Shown one piece after another: positions 53,034-64,000 of a stretch of DNA of 64,000 nt (the first letter of the stretch is position 1; every line of letters begins with the position of its first letter). Source of the stretch: Pleodorina starrii (lineage: Eukaryota; Chlorophyta; Chlorophyceae; Chlamydomonadales; Volvocaceae); assembly GCA_030267565.1 (NCBI GenBank), contig BRXU01000020.1, forward strand, positions 1,939,501-2,003,500, in the 5' to 3' direction. The notes beneath the pieces were generated by a model, which saw only the letters and a list, made by a program, of their open reading frames with translations, made no database searches and was not told the origin of the DNA. The translations under genes and the position numbers were made by a program.

Positions 53034-56026
53034 GAGCTGTGCAGCACACGCCTCTAGCGACACAACAACAGCACCATTAGCGGTAGCAGTAGCAGCGGTA
53101 GCATTGCAGCGGTAGCAGCAGGGGGAGAAGTACGGGTTCACCTTCGCATGGAGGGGGGAGGGCGAGAGGAGGGGGGAGGGCAGGTGGAGGAGCACGACTC
53201 ACGAGTGTATGCGGTAATGGGGAGCAGTATGCGGCTTACGGAGCACAGCGGTTGGTTTGGGGGTGGCGGTGGAGGTGGTGGTGGTGGCGGGGTGGTGGCA
53301 GCAGCGGTTGCGGTCTGCTCTCTTGACAGTTGGGTCGGCGGGGCATTTGGCACGGGCTGGGCTCCGGTTCCCCCCTCCAAGGGCCCATTTTTTCCCAGGG
53401 CTCCATCCAGGGTTTTTTCTCGGGGGGTGGGGAGGTTGGCCTTTCCGCCGTTGCGTGTGACGGGGGAAAGGGGAAGGGGAAGGCGGGGGGTAAGCGGCGG
53501 TGGGGTGGTGGAGGAGGGGGGCACAGCGTGTGTCGTTTCCCGCTGTACCGGCGTGTGTGTCTGTGGACTTGGGACTAACAAGACCCCGAGGTCCTTTGTT
53601 GGTGGGGTGGGTGGGGGGAAAGGGAGCGGCGCTGCGGAAGGGATGTCGCTCCGCTGCTGCTGGTGAAGGGATGGCGCTTCGCTCGGGCTGCGGTGCTACG
53701 GAAGGGAGGGTTGCTGGGTGGGTCACAGTGGGATGTCGCTTTCGCTCGGGCCGCCGTCACATTACATTACATCACGTCGCGTCACGTCACGTCGCGTCAT
53801 GTCGGGGTGTTTGTGTGTTCGTGTTTTTGTGTGTTCTGTTGTGTTATATGATGCTGGTGATTGAGGGCTGCGGTTTCCTAGATGGGGGGTGGCGGGGAGG
53901 GAGGGAGCAGGGGAGGGAGGTCTGGGGTGGCGGCAGCGGAGGGGAGCCGGGAGCAGAGAGGGAGCGGACAGAGCGGGAGACTGCGAACCGCAGCGGAGGA
54001 GCCGACTGAGGCGACTTTGGCGAACGGTGGGGAAGGCGGTGGGGAGGGATTGGGGGCGGCATTGGTGGTCTTGGGAAGTGGTGGCAGCGACCGATGGCGA
54101 GCGGGGGTTGCGCGGGGTTGGATGGGGATCCACGTATAGGCCGGAGCCACGTATAACGAGATCCCGTATCAGAAGAATCCTACTTCTCGTCGGGGGAAGA
54201 GGCGCCGCACACCCCCGACGCCGACGCGTTCCCTCGCCCCGGGCCGTTTTGATTACCCCCGACGCCCCCCGAGTGTGTTTTTGCTCCGAGTGAGGCCGGG
54301 CAGGTCCGAACCCGAGGGGAGGGAAGGGAAGGGAAGGGAAGGAGGGGAGTGAGGGAGTGAGGGGGTCTGCCACCACGTTGGGCCGTGTGGAGCCAGTTGG
54401 GGGTGGGGGTGGGGGGGCAGGTGGGGGTAGAAAATGATACCGCAGCGGAGACGAGGACGGCGTTAGCGAACGGACCGACGGTGGGGGTGGCGGTGGCTGC
54501 TGTCTCGGGTGGCTGCTGTCTCGGGTGGCTGCACCGGACCGGAGCTATGAGGTTCAAGAACGGAAAGATACCGCGGCGCGAAGGGACCGGACCATCGGAC
54601 CGGGGGAGGGGGACGAGGTTGATGAGGGGTTATGAACACGTGAGCCTCCTCCCTCCCTGCCGAAGGTCTCTGGAGCCCCCCCCCCCAAACTGTAACAGCA
54701 ACGTGACAACAGCAGTGCCCAACCTAGCCGCAACACCTGCAAGCAGCTTCCTGCCTTGGCGGGCACATAGGGCACATTAACAATATCACCGCTGATGCGA
54801 CGATTATGAACGTTTCGTTTCAATCTAACGGAAGCCGTTGTGCCGGTGTATGTTGTACATATTGCCACAGGTATCAGTCGCTGCTGCAGTTGACAGCTGA
54901 CATGTGTTGACAGGTTGTGTGGGCTTGGTTGCGTTGCGTTGCGGTGACCTGGAGCCCCGTAGTTTCCTGCCTACACCTCAAAAGTTGTTGGACACCAGCC
55001 CCCTGACCCGCGGCGACCCGCGGGTCGGTGCAGTGATTGATTGCCCATTGCCCCGAAACCAAAACTTAGGGTTACACGGGTCAGACGACAGCGCAGCGGT
55101 GGTCCAAGATGGATGATTACATTAGTATGGAACAAGAGGATCAGTTCGGATGGTAGAAGGAAAGGAATGAGCTTGCTGCGCCGCGAGGGACGCTGGCCGC
55201 CTCTCAAACAAGCTGCGGTACCTTTACTGTATGCCGGCAATGTGGCACCGTGGATTAAATATAAAACTGAACGTCCTGCAATGTTTGAGATTTGTCGAAA
55301 TAATTTAAATGATAGGCCGCGGCGCGGGGCGCGGACCGCGGAGGCGCCGGCCAGCGCTCGCTCGATGCGGTCTATTGCGGCAACCGACACGACACTCGAC
55401 ACACGAGACACGATACGACGGGAGGCGACCGAGGCGATGATCCAAGATGTGCGCAAACGCTTCACTCCGCTTTCCGCCCCTTTCTGGCCTGTGATGTCAA
55501 AGCCCCTTGGCAGGATTGCTGACAGAACTGTAGACTCTCTCAAACGGTATCATCTCACATCAAATCAAACCGAAGCAGCACCCTCGTCCCGTTTCGCAGT
55601 ATAACAACTGTTAAAGGAAGCACGGCGTTACTCGTCACGTGCTGCGTCTGCCTCCTGGATTCTTCCCACATGTGTTTTTATCGCTCGTGCGCTTGACGGC
55701 CCCCTCCAATCCTCAAATCAGCGCTCTGTCGTCTCTGTCGAGTTCTCCGAGGGTGTAAGGTTGCAGGTAGGGCTTTGCGCATGTTTTGCTGTCAAGGGGC
55801 GGGCTACAGCTCGCACACAGAAGGTGCCTAATTCTGACCCTGCAGCAAGCCCCGCCAGTGAACAAACGTACTGCTGCCCCCTTCTGTCGGTACGACGGAC
55901 CGCCGCCACGAACCCCATTTCTTCTTCTCCTCTCTCGTCGATCACAGGGGTGGCTTGCCACCGCCGCCGGTTAAGACAACGACGACGGTATATACGGCGA
56001 TAACGACGACGAAGACGACGACGGCG
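53034..56026. other. Intergenic before the oxygenase gene
   Basis: It holds copies of both dispersed motifs seen in the kinase introns: CCACGTATAGGCCGGAG at about 54,130, and the CCGCAGCGGAG...GGCGAACGG type at about 53,981-54,028, 54,436-54,474 and 54,567-54,589. A plus-strand frame at 55041-55604 has no ATG near its 5' end and no known motif. No gene is supported. Confidence 0.4.
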
Positions 56027-59000
56027 ATGAAGCTGGCGATGCCGCGCGGTGTCGCACCGCGCATCTGCGGCGGGCTGACGTCGCCGCCGCCGCTGCCCTC
56101 CCGCCGTCGCCTTGTGGTGACCCCTGCCGCCGCCGCCGCGGGTTCACGGTCGCCGATGCAGCCTTCCGCCGCCTCGAGCGGCGGCGGCGGCGCCGCCGCC
56201 GCCACGGCCGCCAGCGCCACAGCTGTGGACCTGACGGCAGCGTCGTCTGCGCCGACGGCTCCGGCGCCGTCGCCGTCGACGCCCGTGGAGAGTCAGCCCG
56301 GATCTGGATCTGAATCTGGATCTGGATCCGAACCGGAACCCCAGGCTTCAAAATCCGAAGAGGCGCAGCAGTTCGTTTGGACCAAGTGAGTACTGTGGGG
56401 GCGCTTTGCGATACGGTATGTGTATGGGCTTGTACGACAGGCATCTTCATGTCGGGTTGGGCCGACGAGTGGAATATCCTCCGCGCGTGTGCGGACATTG
56501 AAGTAATGGACCGCGCCGCTGCCGTATATACGTCATCCGCCCGCACGCAGACGCATACACATGACCCTCCCACCTCCCCGCCTTCTCGCGCCTTTCCCCC
56601 GGCTCCATACGCATCCCATCCCCTTCTCCCCTCCTTCTCCCACACCCACTCCAACCCCAACTCCACCTCTACCTCCCCACCCACCCCAAACACCCTATCA
56701 AACCCCAACAACCCACCCTAATAAACCCTCAAAACCCTAAAACCCCCAACACGCCCGCAGGCACTGGTGGCCCCTCATGCCCCTCGCCTACCTCCGTCCC
56801 GACCGTCCAAACCCCATCACCCTCCTCGGCAACCCCCTCGTCGCCTGGCTGGATCGCAACGGTAACGATAACGCCAACACAACACCGCCCGCCGCCGGAG
56901 GCGGCGGCGCCGGCGCCGCGGGCGCCGCCGCCGCCGCCGCCCCCGCCACCGCCTCCGGCGGCGGCGGCGCCTGGCGCGTCTTCGCTGACCGTTGCCCTCA
57001 CCGTTTGGTTCCTCTGAGTGAGGGTCGGATTGAGCCCGACGACGGCACCCTGTCGTGTGCCTACCACGGCTGGCGCTTCGACGGCAGCGGCGCGGCTCGC
57101 TCGATTCCGCAGTCGACGGGACGCGACGCGGAGGCGGCGGCGTGCCGCAACCGACGCGCCTGCGCCACGACCTACCCCACCCGAGTGGAGGTGAGCGTGG
57201 GTGTTCGTGGGGTTTGGGTTTGTGGTTTGAGAGAAGGTTTTATGGTTTTAGGTTTTACGATGGGGCTCGAGGTAGGTTGAAATGGGGTGTGGGGTATCGG
57301 AGCCTCCGATATAATTTTCTCCCTTCCCTTTACATGTATGGGGGCCAAAAACCAACAATCTCCCGTCCAAACCATCTCGTCCAAACCGACACAACGGTAC
57401 AGGCCGGCATGCTATGGGTGTGGCCCGACGACTCTCCCGACGCCGCCGAGACCTCCGCCGCCACTGCCGTACACCTGAGCTACGACCTCCGTACACAAGG
57501 CCAGCGCGCCGACGCAGCCGCCGACGCCGCGGCGGCGTCCGGTACGGCAGCTGCGTCGCCGACGGCGGCGGCGCCACCCATTCGTTGGTTCATGCGTGAG
57601 CTGTCGTACAGTTACGAGATTCTGGTTGAGAACGTGGCGGATCCCGCGCACGTGCCGCATACCCACCACGGACTCACACCCACGATCAAGAGGTACGACA
57701 TATACGGCATATACGGCATACGGCATAGCAAGCTCGGAAATCGGAACTCGGGATACGGAATACGGAATACGGGATACGGACGGTACGAATCTCACGCGGT
57801 GTCGTGTTTGGTCTGGGTAGATTCAGGTACGGCTTGATCTGGTCAAGAGATGCGACAGAAACGCGCGAAGATCCCCGCCCCGAAATCCGCCCCGAAAACC
57901 CGGCCACCGACTTAATCCATTCGCTCAGCTGCCTACCGCCCGGCCCCTCGCCTGTCCACCTCCGCGCCTCCGAAACCCGTCTTCACCCGCTGTACCGCTG
58001 TCGTACACACACACAGGTCTGCTGGCGGCCGCATGCCAATGAAGCAGGTCGACCCCGCCGCCGCCGTCGCCGCCGCCGCCGCCGCTTTGCCCACCGCCGC
58101 CGCCGCCGCCGCGGTGTCGCCGTCAGCATCCCCACAGTCCTCGCCGGCGCCGCCGCCACCATCGCCGTCGTCCCAATCATCCAACCCGCCGCTGTCACCA
58201 ACCACAACAAAACCATCAGCCACCCCAACCCCAAACCCAAACCCAACACCCACTTCCGCCCCCCCGGGGGTGGCGGGGGGAATGCCGCTGCACTGGGCCC
58301 GACCCACGGGTCCAGACTTCGAGTTCGATTACCTGAGTACGGCAGGCAACGGTACGACAGCCACCCTGAGCCTCACTATGCCGCACCACATCATATACAC
58401 CTACCGCCTGGGGAAGGTAAGAGGCGTGATAAGCAATGGGGAGAAGTGAGGGGGAAAGTGGGGGGGGGGGGGAAGTGACAGGGAAGAGGTCATACATATT
58501 TGTATGGACGGAGAGGGACAAAAAGCGGCGACGGAATTACGGGGGAACTGATGGGTGCGGGGGGGGCGACGTTGTCGGGGGAAGTTCGGCCGATGGGTCC
58601 AACTTCTCAGTGCTCGTACATCACATGCTACAACGTCATACTACGAAATCGACCGACCACGCACCCCTCAGCCCCAGCCCTCATCCCCTCCGTCCCGCGG
58701 CCCCCCGGCCTCCACCCACCCGACGAAATGGCCCGATACCCACTTCCCCCATCAGCACCCCTCCTCCCCCCCACACGCCTTCCCCTGCGCCTTCCTCCTG
58801 CTTTCTCTCTCCCCCCTCCCCTTCCCTTACCGCCTGCCTCGCTTTCCTCCGCCTCAGTTCGAGGGCCGCAGCGAGCTGATCGCTACCCCGATCGAGCCCG
58901 GCCGGGCGCGATTTTTCACCGCGCTGCAGCTCGCACCGCCGCCGGCCAACCCGCTGGCTGCTCTCGCGTCCGGATCCTTCGATGTCGCCATGAACTACAT

Positions 59001-61361
59001 TATGAGCACGTGAGTTACGGTGGTTGCGAACCTGCGGTAATTGGCCGGTCGGTTAGGGTGTTTGATGGGGCCCAACGGTCTCAACGGCGCCCAACGGTTT
59101 GGTTGATAGGAGCTTGCTCCGGGGTGCCAACGGCGCCCAAAGGTTCCAAGGTAGCCTCAGCACGGTTACAAATAGTCAGTTGAAAAAACTGTCATCTGTT
59201 GCGCACTCTACCAGTCCGCCTACCAGGCCGCCTGACCATGTTGTTTGAGTGTCACTCCACTACCGAGCCGGGCCACGACGCTGGTGCCACTTTCTAAGGC
59301 CGAACACCGCCCCGCCCGTGTACCGCACTGCCGTACCGTTGTACAGCCTTGACCCGCTGATGATGTCGCACGTGATGTACAACCAACTGCTGGACGGAGA
59401 CAGCGTCTTCCTGAACGTCCTGGTACGAACGGGTTTCCTTCATATGCAGTACACATGTTTTTGGTACGGCTGTATTCTGTACTGCGTACGGGAGTGTACG
59501 ACGTTGTGGGTAGATAGAGGGTCCTAGGACATGCGTGCGGTTTGGCAGATATCGGTAGTGTTAAGGAAAAATAGGAGGGATGCATGACGCGCGTGCCAAG
59601 AGTACGACCACGCCGTACTGTGGCCTCGCCGCGGCGGGAGCTCTCTCTCTTTTCCTGCAGCTCCACCATTCGTACTCGTATGCCGTACTTCCGTACAGGA
59701 TGGGCAGCTCCAGCAGACCCTGGCGGCGGCGGACGCCGAGGCGACTGTACGGCAGGGGGGCGTCAACGGCGGCGGCGGCGGCGGCGGCGGCGGTTTCTGG
59801 TCGCGTCTGTACTACATGCCCACCCCCTCGGACCTCTCCGTGGTGGCGGGCCGCAAGTGGATGGACGAGCGGGCGGGCGGGGGCCCCTTCCGAGCCCGCC
59901 AGCGGAAGCTGCTGGGGGGGCCGCCGGCGGCGGCGGCGGCGGCGGCGGCAGCGGCGGTGCCTGGCGCGGTGAGTGGCAACTTTTATGTTTGGGTGATATA
60001 TCGGGCGCCGACGTGGGTGGGAACGTGGGATGGGTCATGGGTGTGCGGGGTATGGGTGGGATGGCGGGCGGGTGCTGGGGTATGAGTGGGCTGCTGGGGT
60101 ATGAGTGGGATGCTGGGGTATGGGTGGGATGCTGGGGTATGGGTGGGCTGCTGGGGTATGAGTGGGCTGCTGGGGTATGAGTGGGATGCTGGGGTATGAG
60201 TGGGCTGCTGGGGTATGAGTGGGATGCTGGGGTATGAGTGGGATGCTGGGGTATGAGTGGGCTGCTGGGGTATGAGTGGGATGCTGGGGTATGAGTGGGC
60301 TGCTGGGGTATGAGTGGGATGCTGGGGTATGAGTGGGATGCTGGGGTATGGGTGGGCTGCTGGGGTATGGGTGGGCTGCTGGGGTATGAGTGGGCTGCTG
60401 GGGTATGAGTGGGATGCTGGGGTATGAGTGGGATGCTGGGGTATGAGTGGGATGCTGGGGTATGGGTGGATGCTGGGGTATGAGTTGGATGCTGGGATAT
60501 GGGTGGGATGCTGGGGTATGAGTGGGATGCTGGGGTATGAGTGGGATGCTGGGGTATGGGTGGGATGCTGGGGTATGGGTGGGATGCTGGGGTATGAGTG
60601 GGATGCTGGGGTATGGGTGGGATGCTGGGGTATGAGTGGGATGCTGGGGTATGAGTGGGATGCTGGGGTATGAGTGGGATGCTGGGGTATGAGTTGGATG
60701 CTGGGGTATGGGTGGGATGCTGGGGTATGAGTGGGATGCTGGGGTATGAGTGGGATGCTGGGGTATGGGTGGGATGCTGGGGTATGGGTGGGATGCTGGG
60801 GTATGGGTCGCTGGCTCGGGAATGTGCGGTAGCAGCCCTCAAACCCAATACGGCACGCATTTCAAATCTGCCTCTGGAGGTAGCACGCGCGTCGATATCC
60901 GCATCTATCCCCTTCAGCCGTACCGATGTCGTATGACTGTTGTTGCTTCCGTACTCCTCAACGCCGTACTCCTTTGTACGCAGGCCCCCTCCCCCGACGC
61001 TCGCGCACGCATCCTCAGCCGCTACGAGCAGCACACCCGCCACTGCCCCGTCTGTACGAACGGCCTGGCGCGTGTACGGCGCCTGGCGGAGGCAGCGCGT
61101 GCCGTACAGTCGGCGTCGCTGCTGGGCGTCGGGCTGACGGGCGGCGCGCTGAGCGCCGCCGCCGCCGCCTCCACCGCCGCGACGGCGGCGGCGACGGCCA
61201 CCGCCGCCAGCTCGGCGGCGGCGGCGGTGCCGGCGGCGGCGGCGCTGCTGGCTGGCAGTGTGGGCGTATGGGCGGCGGCGGGTTGGTTGGCGGCGGCGGT
61301 GAAGCGATGGGGTCAGCGGGCGTTTGTGTTCCAGGACTACATCCACGCAGAGAGGGACTGA
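56027..61361 (+). CDS. PAO/PTC52/TIC55-type Rieske non-heme iron oxygenase, plastid
   Basis: Eight exons (56027-56385, 56761-57190, 57403-57692, 58017-58416, 58858-59009, 59299-59422, 59699-59968, 60984-61361) join in phase to 800 aa. The N-terminus MKLAMPRGVAPRICGG with a basic Ala/Ser-rich continuation looks like a chloroplast transit peptide. WPLMPLAYLRPDRPNPITLLG and WRVFADRCPHRLVPLSEGR lead into the Rieske [2Fe-2S] ligands Cys198-x-His200 and Cys219-x2-His222. The mononuclear iron motif is Asn340, Asp343, His346, His351 (ENVADPAHVPHTHHG). Near the C-terminus HTRHCPVC (Cys696, Cys699) is the redox CxxC typical of this group, followed by hydrophobic segments ending in FQDYIHAERD. Family members act on chlorophyll breakdown (pheophorbide a), protochlorophyllide or at the plastid inner envelope; which applies here cannot be decided. 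The protein is much longer than the usual 500-550 aa because of Ala/Gly/Pro-rich inserts, for example around 164-190 and 366-440. Confidence 0.9.
57690..57790. repeat. ATACGG-rich repeat at the start of oxygenase intron 3
   Basis: TATACGGCATATACGGCATA and later GGATACGGAATACGG units directly follow the donor site after 57692. Confidence 0.7.
60069..60808. repeat. 19-bp minisatellite, about 39 copies
   Basis: The unit GATGCTGGGGTATGAGTGG, with GAT/CTG and GAG/GGG variants, is repeated without interruption across about 740 bp. It fills most of the last intron of the oxygenase gene (59969-60983), with the G-rich strand being the transcribed sense strand. Variant units are interspersed, which could be useful for typing. 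Confidence 0.95.
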
Positions 61362-62881
61362 GGGGTTCGGAGACGTGGAGTGGGAGACGGAGGGGGCTGT
61401 AACGCTGTATTCACCCGCGGAGTGGGTAACGGTAGGTGTGGGCAACGACCCGTCGTTGGTGTATATCGTAAGGGATGGAAAGAAAAGAAAAGGCACCAAT
61501 GGCCCGAACGAACTTGGGGGACGTGTACGGCGGGGCGCGGTGTTTACACGGGTTGCCTTGTTGCCGGGTTACCCGGTACAGTGTTTGGGATCGCCCGCCA
61601 GCAGCAGCAGCAGCAGCCAGCCTGCCATCAGTTGTGTCACTAATGGACCGAGCTCCGGGAACGTGTATGGTGGGGTACGGTGTTTACCGTAGGCGGGTTG
61701 CCTTGTTGTCGGATTATATACGGTCTTCGTTTGGGATCGCCCTTCGCCCACCAGCAGCCCCGCCGCCAGTTGTACAAAGTGCACGCAAGGACGACCAAAG
61801 ATTTTAAGCATAATTTGGTAAGTAGGAACAGTCGTTGCTGCAGTAGTGCGTCTGAACCTAATTTAATTTGGAAGGTTTCGGGGTTGGGGAGTGAGAGCCG
61901 TGCGGTACGACCCCTGGTACGGCATCCGGTACGAGCACTATCTCGTAAATTTTACGGGTATTATAAATTGCTATTACGTGAGTGGAAACGAGGCACCAAC
62001 GCAATATTGGGAAATGTTAATGAGGTTGGGGAAAGCGGACTTATCGACTTAACAGTCATCGGTATTATTTCCGTTGCAATTTACCGTATGTGTTAGTTGG
62101 TCGTTCAGGCCCGGCGGCAGCAATTTAATCGTGAGTTAGGACACGGGCTCGCAGGCAAAAGGTATTGGGTATTGGTGTCTGCTCTGTCCAACCGCATCAA
62201 TGTCTACGTTGCCAGGAGACTGCGTGTCAACAGTGGCGTGTCAAGCTGTCAACAGATATGTACGGCTGCCGTACACGACTGCATGGCGTAGATTCCCCTC
62301 TCATCTCGGCACGTTACTCGGCACGTTTCAGTGCGTTCGTGCTGCGAATGTTGTGGGCGGGGGTACCAACCTGCCGGCCGGCCGGCAGCAAGAGGCGGAC
62401 GGATGGACGGGGGTTTCGATGTACGGCAGCCCGTATTTACGAGGTACACGCAAGTCAAAACCAACGGTCAGAGCGGTCGGAGATAGACCTCTGCTGCCAA
62501 GGGCAGAACGAACGGCGTCGTTGTGATGATGGTTGCTAAGAGGTGCTCCGCTGTCGTACCGCTGAAATACCCCTGAAATAATACCGCTTTAGCACTAATG
62601 CGTTGTGCAGCAATGCATCCATGATGCACCTTTTCCAGCCATCCAGCCGTCCACAGCCAGCAGCAGGTGCCTGCGCCGCTCCCACGCATGCAGCCGAAGC
62701 CAGAGTGCCAAAAACCCCTAAACCCCTCGCTCGCTTTCTCCCTCGGTCCGTCCGAGCGTCCGTCCATCCAGCCCACACATTCAACCTTCTACCTGCTCCA
62801 CCACATAGCCTCCCTCGCTCCCTCACACATACACACACACACATATCGACATACACACAGATCCCCCTCCCCCCGCCTCGT
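61362..62881. other. Convergent intergenic region
   Basis: Contains the 3' regions of the two convergent genes. A TGTAA, the usual green-algal polyadenylation signal, occurs at about 61,398 downstream of the oxygenase stop. A tandem duplication of about 165 bp lies at 61,505-61,770: shared GTGTA.GG.GGGG..CGGTGT, GGGTTGCCTTGTTG and GTTTGGGATCGCCC. No further gene seen. Confidence 0.5.
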
Positions 62882-64000
62882 TCAGAACAGCTGCCGGCGG
62901 GGTCCCCAGGAGGGCGTGAAGCTCTGCTGCAGAGCGGTGGCGCCGCTGATGCTCCAGCTCTGGCGCTGCTCCGAAACCAGCCCCTCCTCGTTCAGCGTGT
63001 ATATCGTGTGGCCTGCACGCGGTGGTGCCGTACACAGGGGGCGGAGGGGAAGGGGGGTCAGGGGTCAGGGGGGTCAAGGCGGGGTAAGAAATAAAGAAGG
63101 TGCCCGCCGAGTGAATGAAGGGACGGAGACGGCGTTCGCGAACGGATGGGGTGCATGATGCAGCGAACGAAGGGATGTTGTTGGCGCGTGTTGTGTCGTT
63201 GGTACTCCTGGCTGCAGTAACCAGCCCCCTGGACAGAAAGTCATACAGGTCATAAAGAGGGACGGAGGTATGCGTACAAATATATGCGTGCAACACACCT
63301 ACACGCACACACACGCTCTCTCTTCGTCGCTGCTGCGACAGGTGGTTGCACCCGTGGGGTGATGTCTACCACCGCCGCCGAAATAGGCCACGGCAGAGAA
63401 GGCGTGCTGCGGTGCCGTTGCTTAGTTGGGTTGTCTAGGGCAGCGGCCGTTGCTTAGTTGGGGTGTCATTAATCCAACCCCACCCACCCACCCCCCACCC
63501 CACCCCACCCCACCCAGACCCCCCCTACCCGTGAAGGGCTCCACTCGCGGGTTCCAAGGAAAGACCAGGTACCCGCCCAGCCGCCAGTCCGCCTCAATGA
63601 CCCGCGGGTCGGTCACCCGGATATCCAACAGCTCAACCTGCACCGCACAGAGGCACCGAGGCACAGAGGCACCGAACAGCGCAGCAGCAGCAGAGCAGAG
63701 CGGTTGAGAGGGTGTGTGTATGGGTGTGTGTGTGGGGGGGGGGGGCAGAGGCGGGGGGAGGGTTGAAGAGTGAATTTGCAAGAATGAAACAAGACGCCCT
63801 ACTATTGGGGTTTGAGAGGCAGGCCGGCCGAAGGAGGCCACGCGCGGCGGTCAGACGCTTATCTCGGGTACCGCCGGACCGTGTGACATATACGGTGTCG
63901 AATCTGCCGTACTAGCTGCCGTACTGCCGTACCTTGCTGTACTTGGGGTCGAACAGCACGCCCAGCGCGGTGAGGTACTTGGACAGACCGGTCACGTCGT
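62882..64000 (-). CDS. DUF2358 / SnoaL-like protein, 3' portion (5' end beyond window)
   Basis: Three exons are visible: 64000-63933 (open at the edge), 63637-63529 and 63012-62882 (stop). They join in phase to DVTGLSKYLTALGVLFDPKY, then VELLDIRVTDPRVIEADWRL with GGYLVFPWNPRVEPFTG, then HTIYTLNEEGLVSEQRQSWS ending SWGPRRQLF. The order 'Y...L...F...L.V.....VI...WRL.G.L..PW.P.....G...Y.L...GLV....WS' fits DUF2358/NTF2-like proteins common in plants, algae and cyanobacteria, which are usually plastid-targeted in eukaryotes and have no established reaction. The gene is convergent with the oxygenase at 56027-61361. The N-terminal half, including any transit peptide, is not in this window. Confidence 0.72.

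Noticed and set aside
55041..55604. 187-codon plus-strand frame
   Set aside because: No ATG at its start, no motif, and no supporting splice sites. It could be an old transposon fragment but nothing shows this.
56715..56750. Interstitial telomere-like CCCTAAA sequence
   Set aside because: Only two or three imperfect units in an A/C-rich intron; not enough to call a telomeric array.
59763..61499. 578-codon minus-strand frame with YPSIPPIPQHPTHTPA repeats
   Set aside because: Antisense translation of the 19-bp minisatellite plus oxygenase exons; the plus strand has the real exons.

Overview
The window looks like nuclear DNA of a green alga, most likely from the Chlamydomonas/Volvox side of the Chlorophyta. 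Its genes are split by many short GT-AG introns, mostly phase 0. The coding DNA is very GC-rich and full of Ala, Gly, Pro and Ser runs. It holds a plant-type Raf-like kinase and a plastid Rieske oxygenase of the pheophorbide a oxygenase group. No bacterial operon, rRNA gene, intact tRNA gene or CRISPR array was seen. Gene models come from reading splice sites and codon phase by eye; there is no transcript evidence.

Left part (1 to about 25,600). Two paralogous minus-strand genes lie in direct tandem. Each starts with an exon carrying an N-myristoylation motif. It then encodes a domain with the three hallmark motifs of fungal HET (heterokaryon incompatibility) domains, split over two exons, then an 18-codon exon, then one long exon of nearly identical 42-residue armadillo (ARM) repeats. 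Copy 1 (8215 down to 1) runs off the left edge. Copy 2 (24301 down to 14298) is cut short by a tRNA-derived SINE flanked by an 8-bp target-site duplication, and its severed 3' tail lies beyond the SINE. Introns and flanks hold LINE 3' fragments, a MITE-like insertion with an empty site in the other paralog, a hairpin conserved in both copies and several short dispersed repeats. A sensor domain followed by homogenised repeats resembles fungal NLR-like allorecognition or immune receptors; this is the most interesting system here.

Middle (28,389 to 46,170). A five-exon atypical SDR/NmrA-like protein (255 aa, minus) and a ten-exon Raf-like protein kinase (about 841 aa, minus) are followed by a plus-strand BTB/POZ protein with a possible B3-like segment. 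The kinase introns carry two recurring short motifs that also appear elsewhere between 28 and 63 kb.

Right part (50,471 to 64,000). A three-exon protein of unknown function (614 aa, plus) is followed by an eight-exon Rieske-type oxygenase of the PAO/PTC52/TIC55 group (800 aa, plus) with a roughly 740-bp minisatellite in its last intron. Convergent to it is the 3' end of a DUF2358/SnoaL-like gene (minus) that runs off the right edge. The spaces between genes hold low-complexity DNA and repeats, with no further gene I can defend.
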